Positions 32,945-39,262 of a stretch of 39,262 nt of DNA are shown here, piece after piece. The stretch is from an uncultured Oscillospiraceae bacterium. GTDB taxonomy: Bacteria; Bacillota; Clostridia; Oscillospirales; Acutalibacteraceae. The stretch is taken from positions 1-39,262 of the forward strand of contig CATWUX010000002.1 in assembly GCA_958354085.1 (NCBI GenBank), read 5' to 3'. The translations under genes and the position numbers were made by a program. Every line of letters begins with the position of its first letter. The stretch's first letter is position 1. Under the pieces are notes generated by a model. The model saw nothing but the letters and a program-made list of their open reading frames with translations, made no database searches and was not told the origin of the DNA.

Positions 32945-33077
32945 TGATTCAGGACGATGCAGAAATGCACCGTCCCTTTGGAGTCTCAGATTCGGCAGAG
33001 GAGACTAAGGCGCAGATTGGTATTGGAGGGATCAAAAGAATGGAAAATAAAGAAAAGTATCCTTGCCCGGTTTGCGG
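32945..33077 (+). repeat. CPCC leader repeat, unit 3
   Basis: Same order as unit 2 (TGATTCAGGAC, GCACCGTCCCTTTGGAGTC, GGAGGGATCAAAAGA). Here the leader is an open frame continuous with the gene, but the ribosome site and spacing still favour ATG 33040. Confidence 0.9.
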
Positions 33078-33270
33078 AAATAGGTATTTGGACGAGAAAT
33101 ACGGAAGTTTTGAGATTTGCCCGATTTGCGGTTGGGAAGAAGATGGATACCAGCAAAGGCATCCAGACGAAATTGGGGCAAATGGGAAGTGGACTTTAAA
33201 TGAAGCTAGAAAAGCATGGGCAGATGGTAAAACAATTAAGGAATATGCTCCTAACCCGAATTTAAAATAA
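33040..33270 (+). CDS. CPCC-type cysteine-rich zinc ribbon protein, copy 3
   Basis: 76 aa: ENKEKYPCPVCGNRYLDEKY, FEICPICGWEEDGYQQRHPD, then GANGKWTLNEARKAWADGKT. Two Cys pairs again. The N-terminus is nearly identical to copies 1 and 2. The C-terminal part is closer to copy 1 (NGKWTLN), while the middle is closer to copy 2 (HPDE). This mosaic suggests duplication followed by divergence or recombination between copies. Confidence 0.82.
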   Translation: MENKEKYPCPVCGNRYLDEKYGSFEICPICGWEEDGYQQRHPDEIGANGKWTLNEARKAWADGKTIKEYAPNPNLK

Positions 33271-33301
33271 TTTACAACCACATGAAATTTGAATCAGCGT
33301 C

Positions 33302-33340
33302 ATGGCATTTTGCTGCGGCGCTTTTTTCATGCCATTTTTT
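33302..33340 (+). terminator. Probable terminator of the CPCC array
   Basis: ATGGCAT (33302-33308) with ATGCCAT (33329-33335), then TTTTT; a 20-nt loop. Confidence 0.45.
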
Positions 33341-33444
33341 CAGCGAGAGGCGGTGAGAATATGAAAATGAAAATCCGAGCAGACGGAGCGCCTATTTTCG
33401 CACGATCTTTCACTTCACCACATCAAATAAACCAAGAAAATCCC

Positions 33445-33473
33445 TTGAAAAGCCGCAAATTCTTTGCTATACT
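33445..33473 (+). promoter_or_regulatory. Promoter of the DUF4870-like gene
   Basis: TTGAAA, 17-bp spacer, TGC-preceded TATACT (extended -10). Confidence 0.75.
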
Positions 33474-33524
33474 ACAAAAGGGTGTTCCCTAACAAAGTTT
33501 AATTTTACATAAGGAGTTTTTGTC

Positions 33525-33860
33525 ATGAGTGAAAACAACAACAGCACCGTAAAACTGATCTGCATTCTGGACTACATCGGCATTTTGTGCCTGCTGGGCT
33601 TGTTCATCGAGAAAGACGATCCCAAGGTCAAATACCACACCAATCAAGGACTGATCCTGTGCATCGTCGGCTTGGTGATCAGCGCGGTTACGGCCGTCAT
33701 CCGCGTAATCCCGGTGATCGGCTGGATAGTCGGCGGGATTCTGAGCGCCGTGTGCGGCCTTGCTTGGCTTGTGCTGGCGATTCTCGGCATCGTCAACGTC
33801 ATCAACGACCGTCAGGAACCGCTGCCGGTGATCGGCACGCTTTTCACGATATTGAAATAA
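33525..33860 (+). CDS. Small DUF4870/Tic20-like membrane protein
   Basis: 111 aa with three or four membrane spans: CILDYIGILCLLGLFIEKDD, then KVKYHTNQGLILCIVGLVIS, VIPVIGWIVGGILSAVCGL and a last span before a short tail. The charged loop with HTNQG after the first span is typical of DUF4870-type proteins. The function is unknown. AAGGAG is 9 nt before the ATG. The aldo/keto reductase starts 37 bp after its stop and may share its transcript. Confidence 0.75.
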   Translation: MSENNNSTVKLICILDYIGILCLLGLFIEKDDPKVKYHTNQGLILCIVGLVISAVTAVIRVIPVIGWIVGGILSAVCGLAWLVLAILGIVNVINDRQEPLPVIGTLFTILK

Positions 33861-33897
33861 GCAAGCCTGAAAACAAAGACGGGAGAAGGTGTCGGTT

Positions 33898-34818
33898 ATG
33901 AAACGTTTGCGATTGGGCGCCAGCGAGCTGGAGGTTTCCGCCGTTGCCCTTGGCTGTATGCGGATCAACCAGCTGAGCGTGGAGGACGCCGCACGGTTAA
34001 TCGCCACCGCGCAGGAAAACGGCATCAATTTCTTTGACCACGCCGACATTTACGGCGGCGACGGCGCCTGCGAGGAGCATTTCGCAAAAGCGGTCAATAT
34101 GTCGCCCGCTGTGCGCGAAACCATGATCCTGCAAACCAAATGCGGTATCTGCAAAGGGTATTTCGACTTTTCCAAAGAGCATATTCTGGCCTCGGTAGAC
34201 GGCAGCCTCAAACGTCTGCATACCGATTATATCGACGTTCTGCTGCTGCATCGACCGGACACGCTCATGGAGCCGGAGGAGGTTGCGGAAGCCTTCGACC
34301 ACCTATACGAGAGCGGCAAGGTGCGCTATTTCGGCGTCAGCAACCAAAACCCCATGCAGATGCAACTGCTCAGCCGCTATGTAAACCAGCCGCTGGTCGC
34401 CAATCAGCTGCAACTCGGGCCGATGAACACGGGTATGTTCGACTGCGGACTGAATGTTAACATGGCCAACCCCGCATCGGTGAATCACGACGGCAGCGTA
34501 CTGGAGTATTGCCGGCTGCACGACATCACCATTCAGCCGTGGTCGCCGTTCCAGTTTGGCTTCTTTGACGGCGTTTACCTTGATAACCCCCGTTTCCCGG
34601 AGCTGAACGCCGTAATCAACCGGCTGGCAGCGGAAAAGGGCGTATCCAACACCGCCATCGTGATTGCGTGGCTGCTGCGCCATCCCGCTAATATGCAGCC
34701 GATCGCCGGTACGACCAACGCCGACCGGCTGGCTACAATGTGCCGCGGCAGCGACATCACGCTCACTCGCCCCGAGTGGTATGAAATCTACCGCGCCGCA
34801 GGCAATGTGCTGCCGTAA
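33898..34818 (+). CDS. Aldo/keto reductase (YdhF-like)
   Basis: 306-aa NADPH-dependent oxidoreductase with a TIM-barrel fold. The catalytic tetrad is visible: Asp and Tyr in FFDHADIYGGD, Lys in LQTKCGI, and His in LLLHRPDTLM; the cofactor region is PIAGTTNADRL. The physiological carbonyl substrate is unknown. ATG 33898 was preferred over GTG 33889 because GGGAGAAGGTG lies immediately before it. Confidence 0.92.
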   Translation: MKRLRLGASELEVSAVALGCMRINQLSVEDAARLIATAQENGINFFDHADIYGGDGACEEHFAKAVNMSPAVRETMILQTKCGICKGYFDFSKEHILASVDGSLKRLHTDYIDVLLLHRPDTLMEPEEVAEAFDHLYESGKVRYFGVSNQNPMQMQLLSRYVNQPLVANQLQLGPMNTGMFDCGLNVNMANPASVNHDGSVLEYCRLHDITIQPWSPFQFGFFDGVYLDNPRFPELNAVINRLAAEKGVSNTAIVIAWLLRHPANMQPIAGTTNADRLATMCRGSDITLTRPEWYEIYRAAGNVLP

Positions 34819-34836
34819 ACGGCATCAGATAGTGCA

Positions 34837-34869
34837 AAACCGCCGCCTTCGTTCGAGGACGGCGGTTTT
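34837..34869. terminator. Terminator between convergent genes
   Basis: AAAACCGCCGCCTTCG with CGAGGACGGCGGTTTT, one internal mismatch, T run beyond. Confidence 0.75.
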
Positions 34870-34919
34870 TCTCTGGAAAAGCAACCGCGAAGCTATGCTT
34901 TTTTGCCGGAAGAATCGTA

Positions 34920-35534
34920 TCAGTACCGGCGCGCGCCGACATAGTGTTCGGCAAAATAAAATGCGTTCAGCTTGCGGATCGCAGTCGGGGAATTCTCGTT
35001 GTTGCAGGAAACAAACTCCCCGCCCCCAATATAGAGACCGACCAGATCCACGCTGCCGGGCGTGTCGTTATAGAAAAACACGAGGTCGCCGGGTACAAGC
35101 GCCTCTTTTTCAACCGGCTTTCCGGCGGCGTACATCGCTTCGGTAAAGCGCGGGCAATCCACACCGGTCTGGCGCAAGCAATAATACACAAAACCGGAAT
35201 TGTCAAACGCGTCCGGCCCGGTCGCTCCCATTTTAAACGGTTTGCCGAGCAGGGATTTCGCCAGTTCCGCCGCATCCCGTGTATCGGCAGGCGCGGATGT
35301 CGGCTCGGTCGTTTCGGTAGCGGAAGCGGTGCTTTCCGTTGCCGTGCTTTCCGTTGCTTGTGTGGAAACGGTCGTGGACGTGGACGCTGCCTCCGTCGCG
35401 GACGTGCTGTCTGCCGTTGACGCAGACGCTCCGCCGGAAGAGCTCGGCTGCTGTGCTGTGCAGGCAGCCAATAATGCGGCGCAGCTCAAAGCCGCCAGAC
35501 AACCGCCAAGCCATGTGCGTATCGTAACTCTCAT
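34920..35534 (-). CDS. NlpC/P60-like lipoprotein lacking catalytic residues
   Basis: 204 aa. Signal peptide with lipobox LAAC (Cys25), a Ser/Thr/Ala-rich linker (residues 26-85) that would span the wall, then an NlpC/P60 fold (about 88-204). In the active family the nucleophile lies in D-C-S-G and the general base in S-H-V-G. Here the first reads FDNSGFVYYC (Asn112 for Cys) and the second SVDLVGLYIGGG (Leu164 for His). It is therefore probably not a peptidase and may bind peptidoglycan stem peptides. Upstream lies a promoter with 11-bp direct repeats. ATG 35534 has only a modest AAAAGGGG site. Confidence 0.82.
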   Translation of the reverse strand: MRVTIRTWLGGCLAALSCAALLAACTAQQPSSSGGASASTADSTSATEAASTSTTVSTQATESTATESTASATETTEPTSAPADTRDAAELAKSLLGKPFKMGATGPDAFDNSGFVYYCLRQTGVDCPRFTEAMYAAGKPVEKEALVPGDLVFFYNDTPGSVDLVGLYIGGGEFVSCNNENSPTAIRKLNAFYFAEHYVGARRY

Positions 35535-35594
35535 AAAAATCTACCCCTTTTTTGTATTCGCGCCCGCTGCGGGCATCGTTTTCCTCATCTTCAG

Positions 35595-35722
35595 TGTATA
35601 CAATCGGCAGCAAAAAAGGTAGTCTTTTTCGGTTACAATCCGGTGACAGTTTTGTTAGGATTTTCACCATACGCCGCATTTTTTGTAACCTCTCGTTACC
35701 CTCCGGTTACAGCGCTGTTACC
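35595..35722 (-). promoter_or_regulatory. 11-bp direct repeat operator and promoter of the NlpC-like gene
   Basis: Read on the minus strand: repeats GGTAACAGCGC, TGTAACCGGAG, GGTAACGAGAG (35722-35690) with cores exactly 11 bp apart, then a second triplet CCTAACAAAAC, TGTCACCGGAT, TGTAACCGAAA (35659-35627), again 11 bp apart. About 9 bp further lies the -35 place (ACTACC, poor), then 17 bp and TATACA (35600-35595). Tandem 11-bp sites before a poor -35 are the layout used by OmpR/PhoB-family activators. Confidence 0.65.
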
Positions 35723-35732
35723 AAAGCGGACA

Positions 35733-35779
35733 AAAAAAGAGCGGTCTGGATTTTGATCGAAACCCAGCCCGCTCTTTTT
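35733..35779 (-). terminator. Terminator of the ior-paaK-ACT operon
   Basis: AAAAAGAGCGGGCTGGGTTT pairs with its near complement (35733-35753) around a 6-nt loop; a T run follows on the minus strand. Confidence 0.8.
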
Positions 35780-35784
35780 CGTTT

Positions 35785-36216
35785 TTATAAGGAATAGATT
35801 TTTTCCGGCGTGAGGATCTCTACGCCGCTTTTTTGCAAAGCCGCAATGGCGGCGTCGTTGTCGCCTACACGCAAAATCACGCAGGCGCGTCCTTCATCAC
35901 GGGAAATGAACGCATACATATATTCGATGTCCACGTTTTCATCCGCGAGCGCCTTCATGGCAACCGCAAATCCGCCGGGCTGATCGGGAATTCCAACCGC
36001 AATGACGTTGGTCAGCGACACCGTCAGTCCCGCCTCCCGCAGCGCCTTTTCCGCCACATCCGGCTTATCCACGATCAGGCGGAGAATACCGAAGTTGGTG
36101 GTATCCGCAATGGACAGGGCACGGATATCGATGCCGGCAGCGGCGATCGTCGCGGTGATTTCCGCCAGACGACCGGCCTTGTTTTCCACGAAAATTGACA
36201 ACTGTTTGATCACCAT
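35785..36216 (-). CDS. Tandem ACT-domain protein
   Basis: 143 aa made of two ACT domains (about residues 3-66 and 70-140). The first starts QLSIFVENKAGRLAEITATI, and the second has GIPDQPGGFAVAMKAL and ends EILTPEKIYSL. ACT domains bind amino acids and regulate metabolic enzymes. Stand-alone double-ACT proteins are commonly encoded next to paaK and iorAB, so it may sense an aromatic amino acid or pathway product. ATG 36216 follows GGGAGGG; a frame from 36237 would swallow that ribosome site. Confidence 0.88.
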   Translation of the reverse strand: MVIKQLSIFVENKAGRLAEITATIAAAGIDIRALSIADTTNFGILRLIVDKPDVAEKALREAGLTVSLTNVIAVGIPDQPGGFAVAMKALADENVDIEYMYAFISRDEGRACVILRVGDNDAAIAALQKSGVEILTPEKIYSL

Positions 36217-36306
36217 AGGATGCCCTCCCTTTTTCAAATACAGGTTGTGTGTTTCCCGGTTCTCTTTCTATAAGAGTACCACGGAAACCGTAAAAAAACA
36301 AGGGGA

Positions 36307-37605
36307 TTATAGCACACGTTTGTCGATCACGCGCTTTGCTTTGCCCTCGGAACGTGGCAGGCTGCCCGGCTCCATGAGCCGCACGCGTGCATGCACATTC
36401 AGTGTGCTTTGCAGCGCCGCCTCGATACGCTTTTCGGCGTTTTCCAGATCCTTGACCGTATCCGAGAACAGCGAGGCGTTCATCTCTACCTGCACCTCCA
36501 TCGTATCGAGGTTATTTTTGCGATCGACAAGGATCAGATAGTTCGGATCCATACCGGTCTCCAGCAGCACATGCTCGACCTGTGACGGGAACACGTTGAC
36601 GCCGCGGATAATCAGCATGTCGTCGCTGCGTCCCTTCGGCTTGGTCATACGGATCAGCGTCCGGCCGCAGGCACACGGCTCACGCTTGAGCGAGCAGATA
36701 TCGCGGGTGCGATACCGGATGAGCGGCAGCGCCTCCTTGCCGATACAGGTGAATACCAGTTCGCCGTATTCGCCGTCCGGCAGCGGCTGCAGCGTATCGG
36801 GATCGATGACCTCCGGATAGAAATAATCCTCGCAGATGTGCATACCGCCTTGGCATTCGCACTCATACGCCACGCCCGGGCCGGCAATCTCGGACAAGCC
36901 GTAAATATCATAGGCTTTGATGTCCAGCAGCCGCTCGATCTCCCGGCGCATATTCTCCGTCCACGGTTCCGCGCCGAAAATACCCGCACGCAGCGGCAGT
37001 GTCTTCGGATCAATGCCCATATCGCGGATCGTCTCGCCGATAAACATGGCATAGGACGGGGTGCAGCACAGGATATTGGAACCGAAATCCTGCAAAATCT
37101 GCACCTGCCGCTTGGTGTTGCCGGACGAAACCGGGATCGCGGTCGCCCCCAGATGCTCCGCGCCGTAGTGCAGTCCCAGGCCGCCGGTAAACAAACCGTA
37201 GCCATACGAGATGTGGACATAGTCCTTCGGCGTCGCGCCGGCAGCGGACAAGGCACGCGCCGTGCCGTCCGACCACACCTCAATGTCGTGCGCCGTATAC
37301 CCTACGACCGTCTGCTTGCCGGTCGTGCCGGACGACGCATGGATGCGCACCAGCTGGTTCTGCGGCACGGCGAACAGCCCAAAGGGATAGTTGTCACGCA
37401 GGTCGTTTTTGACCGTAAACGGCAGCTTGGTGACATCCTCGATGGAATGGATATCCTCCGGCTTCAGACCGAGTTCGTCCAGCTTTTTCTTGTAAAACGG
37501 TACATTTTCATACGCGTGCTTCACCATTTTGATCAAACGCGCCGATTGCACAGCGTGAATATAATCGCGGGAAGCACATTCAATTTCCGGTTGAAAAAAC
37601 GGCAT
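36307..37605 (-). CDS. paaK: Phenylacetate--CoA ligase family enzyme
   Basis: 432-aa AMP-forming acyl-CoA synthetase: P-loop ASSGTTGKQTV, the AMP site AYDIYGLSEIAGPG, YRTRDI, and the C-terminal lid ending GKAKRVIDKRVL. It converts an arylacetate to its CoA thioester with ATP. A four-Cys cluster (CECQ, CACG) is present, as in many anaerobic members. ATG 37605 has AAGGAG 10 nt upstream and begins 5 bp after the iorB stop. With iorAB it could handle indoleacetate, phenylacetate or hydroxyphenylacetate; the direction in the cell is not decidable. Confidence 0.92.
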   Translation of the reverse strand: MPFFQPEIECASRDYIHAVQSARLIKMVKHAYENVPFYKKKLDELGLKPEDIHSIEDVTKLPFTVKNDLRDNYPFGLFAVPQNQLVRIHASSGTTGKQTVVGYTAHDIEVWSDGTARALSAAGATPKDYVHISYGYGLFTGGLGLHYGAEHLGATAIPVSSGNTKRQVQILQDFGSNILCCTPSYAMFIGETIRDMGIDPKTLPLRAGIFGAEPWTENMRREIERLLDIKAYDIYGLSEIAGPGVAYECECQGGMHICEDYFYPEVIDPDTLQPLPDGEYGELVFTCIGKEALPLIRYRTRDICSLKREPCACGRTLIRMTKPKGRSDDMLIIRGVNVFPSQVEHVLLETGMDPNYLILVDRKNNLDTMEVQVEMNASLFSDTVKDLENAEKRIEAALQSTLNVHARVRLMEPGSLPRSEGKAKRVIDKRVL

Positions 37606-37610
37606 TTGAC

Positions 37611-38204
37611 TCACTCTCCTTGTGCCGCGCCGGCAGCATAGCCCAGCTCCAGCGCCGCTTCATTAACTGCAATGGTTTTCGGGGGGACGGTTGTGCGCAG
37701 AATATCCAGCCATTTATCCTTGTCCAGCCCCATAAAACGGGCTGCAACGCCCAACAGCACGACATTGGTGGCCTTGGCGCTGCCCGCCTGCAAGGCAAGA
37801 GACAGCGCGTCCACCGCGATCACGCGCACTCCCATCTGCTCGATCGTAGGCAGGATATTTTCCGGATAGGTTGCCGTGCCGCCGATAACCGGCATAGGAT
37901 CGATTTTCTGCGTGTTGACGATCAGCACGCCGTCCGGCTTCAGATACGGCAGCCAGCGTGCCGCCTCCAACTGTTCAAACGAAATAATGATGTCCGCCTC
38001 GCCTTTCTCGATGAGCGAGGAGTGAACTTTATCGCCATAGCGCACATAGGTGACGACCGAGCCGCCGCGCTGCGACATGCCGTGTACCTCGCTGACTTTT
38101 ACATCATAGCCGCGCTTCACAAACGCCGCGCCGATCAGCTTGGAGGCCAGCAGCGTCCCTTGTCCGCCCACGCCAACGATCAGGATATTGGTAACCTTTG
38201 ACAT
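37611..38204 (-). CDS. iorB: Indolepyruvate ferredoxin oxidoreductase, beta subunit
   Basis: 197-aa gamma-type subunit of 2-oxoacid:ferredoxin oxidoreductases: GVGGQGTLLASKLIG near the start, VSEVHGMSQRGGSVVTYVR, and IISFEQLEAARWLPYL. With IorA it oxidatively decarboxylates aryl-pyruvates to aryl-acetyl-CoA, reducing ferredoxin. AAAGGGGGAGAG precedes the ATG, and it starts 18 bp after the iorA stop. Confidence 0.95.
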   Translation of the reverse strand: MSKVTNILIVGVGGQGTLLASKLIGAAFVKRGYDVKVSEVHGMSQRGGSVVTYVRYGDKVHSSLIEKGEADIIISFEQLEAARWLPYLKPDGVLIVNTQKIDPMPVIGGTATYPENILPTIEQMGVRVIAVDALSLALQAGSAKATNVVLLGVAARFMGLDKDKWLDILRTTVPPKTIAVNEAALELGYAAGAAQGE

Positions 38205-38222
38205 AGGATCTCTCCCCCTTTC

Positions 38223-39262
38223 TTACTTGGACGCGCCCGGACGGATCGCGCCGAAGCGGCAGACTTTGGCACACACCTCGCACCCGACGCACTGCGTCGG
38301 ATCGATGATGGCGTGACCGCGTCCGTTGTTGTCCTCACCGTGTACCGAAATGGCCGGGCAGCCGACCTGCAGACAGCCGCGGCAGCCGGTGCAGGCGTCC
38401 GCGTCAACGGTCATAGCAGGCGCGTGCTTGACATTCTTGAGCAGCGCGCAGGGGCGGCGCGAAATGATCAGCGACGGCTCCTCCACCGCCAGCTCCGCCT
38501 CCACGGCGGCGCGGGTCGCCTCCAGATCGAACGGATCGACCACCGTCACCCGCCGGATGCCGATCGCGTGCGCCAGCGCTTCCAGATCCACCGCCACGGT
38601 CGGATCGCCGCTGATGGTCAGCCCGTTGGCGGGATTGTTTTGATGGCCGGTCATGCCGGTGATGGAATTGTCCAGCACAATCACGGTGGAAATACCCTTG
38701 TTATATGCAATATCGATCAACCCGGTGATACCGGAGTGAATGAAGGTGGAATCGCCGATGACGGCCACCGCTTTCTGCGCCTGCTCCTTGCCGCGCGCAA
38801 TATTGAAGCCGTGCAGGCCGCTGATGGACGCGCCCATGCACACGCACGTGTCGATCATGGACAGCGGCGCCTGCGCCCCCAGCGTATAGCAGCCGATATC
38901 CCCGCTGACATACAATTTGCATTTCTTCAGCGCATAGAACAAGCCGCGGTGCGGGCAGCCGGCGCACAGCACCGGCGGGCGCGGCGGGATCGGCTGATCG
39001 AAGGTGTGGTATTCCGGCGTTTCGCCCAGCAGCGCCGCGCGAACGGTCGCCTGGGAGAATTCGCCCTCGAACGAGAATTTTTCCTTGCCGACCACGGGGA
39101 TGCCGTGCTTGCGGCAGTGGGTTTCCAGAATGTCATCGAGTTCTTCGATGACGACCAGCTCGTCCACATTGGCGGCAAAATCGCGGATCAGCTTGACCGG
39201 CAGCGGATTGACCATGCCCAGCTTCAGATAGCTGGCCTTCTCGCCCATCGCCTCACGGGCAT
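38223..39262 (-). CDS. iorA: Indolepyruvate ferredoxin oxidoreductase, alpha subunit (5' end cut)
   Basis: The C-terminal 346 codons are present; the gene runs off the right edge without a stop. The TPP-binding half is visible: CAGCPHRGLFYAL, SGDIGCYTLGAQAPL, AVIGDSTFIHSGITGL and VLDNSITGMTGHQNNP. Two [4Fe-4S] motifs close the protein: CTGCRGCLQVGCPA and CVGCEVCAKVCRFGAI. The missing N-terminal half would hold the pyrimidine domain. It is probably the first visible gene of the operon iorA-iorB-paaK-ACT; the substrate class (indolepyruvate, phenylpyruvate) comes from the family. Confidence 0.94.
   Translation of the reverse strand, partial: AREAMGEKASYLKLGMVNPLPVKLIRDFAANVDELVVIEELDDILETHCRKHGIPVVGKEKFSFEGEFSQATVRAALLGETPEYHTFDQPIPPRPPVLCAGCPHRGLFYALKKCKLYVSGDIGCYTLGAQAPLSMIDTCVCMGASISGLHGFNIARGKEQAQKAVAVIGDSTFIHSGITGLIDIAYNKGISTVIVLDNSITGMTGHQNNPANGLTISGDPTVAVDLEALAHAIGIRRVTVVDPFDLEATRAAVEAELAVEEPSLIISRRPCALLKNVKHAPAMTVDADACTGCRGCLQVGCPAISVHGEDNNGRGHAIIDPTQCVGCEVCAKVCRFGAIRPGASK

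Noticed and set aside
32314..33077. CRISPR-like or IS-type repeats in the CPCC region
   Set aside because: The repeats include ribosome sites and codons of real small genes; there is no transposase, terminal inverted repeats or spacer pattern.
33361..33492. A 43-codon frame (MKMKIRADGAP...) with a weak ribosome site before the DUF4870-like gene
   Set aside because: The promoter of the next gene (33445-33473) lies inside it, and no family or coupling supports it.

Overview
The window reads as a GC-rich chromosomal segment of a spore-forming anaerobic Firmicute, probably class Clostridia and the Oscillospirales/Ruminococcaceae side. Evidence: T-box and TPP leaders, strong AGGAGG ribosome sites, SpoIIR and SigK, an archaeal-type ProS, a Na+-pump decarboxylase beta subunit and a ferredoxin-dependent indolepyruvate oxidoreductase. 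The genus is not decidable by eye. There are no rRNA or tRNA genes, no IS elements, no phage and no CRISPR.

Layout. 1-3.6 kb: a NhaC-type antiporter (cut by the left edge), an AzlCD amino-acid exporter and a tocopherol-cyclase-like protein. 3.8-5.7 kb: a Trp T-box leader, a 28-codon reading frame and a stand-alone TrpB2-type tryptophan synthase beta chain. 5.9-9.2 kb: Lrp/AsnC regulator, class I aminotransferase, ispE, spoIIR. 9.2-10.8 kb: an ECF sigma factor with a membrane anti-sigma-like partner. 11-14.1 kb: a zinc-ribbon membrane protein and an ABC-F ATPase. 14.2-17.4 kb: a second Trp T-box driving a three-gene tryptophan-type ABC importer (trpXYZ). 17.6-19.7 kb: a candidate small RNA, a PHP phosphoesterase, a TSCPD protein and an unknown. 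19.7-21 kb: a TPP riboswitch and an enlarged ThiT. 21-27.2 kb (minus strand): trmL, three cyclophilins in a row, a repeat-derived hairpin, proS, and a decarboxylase beta subunit with a 56-aa partner. 27.4-29 kb: a membrane protein and sigK. 29-32 kb: an ABC-2 exporter operon. 32.2-33.3 kb: an AT-richer array of three CPCC zinc-ribbon paralogues with a copied leader. 33.5-39.3 kb: a DUF4870-like protein, an aldo/keto reductase, an NlpC/P60-like lipoprotein without its catalytic residues behind a promoter with 11-bp direct repeats, and an iorA-iorB-paaK-ACT operon (iorA cut by the right edge).

Theme. Aromatic amino acids recur: two leaders that read uncharged tRNA-Trp control tryptophan uptake and a lone TrpB (indole to Trp), and the right-hand operon makes and breaks arylacetyl-CoA from aryl-pyruvates. 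No trpEGDCFA genes are seen, so the picture fits salvage of Trp or indole rather than complete local biosynthesis. The most unusual pieces are the 11-bp repeat promoter with its pseudo-enzyme, the CPCC array with its conserved leader, and the extra terminator and small Trp-containing reading frames behind the two T-boxes.
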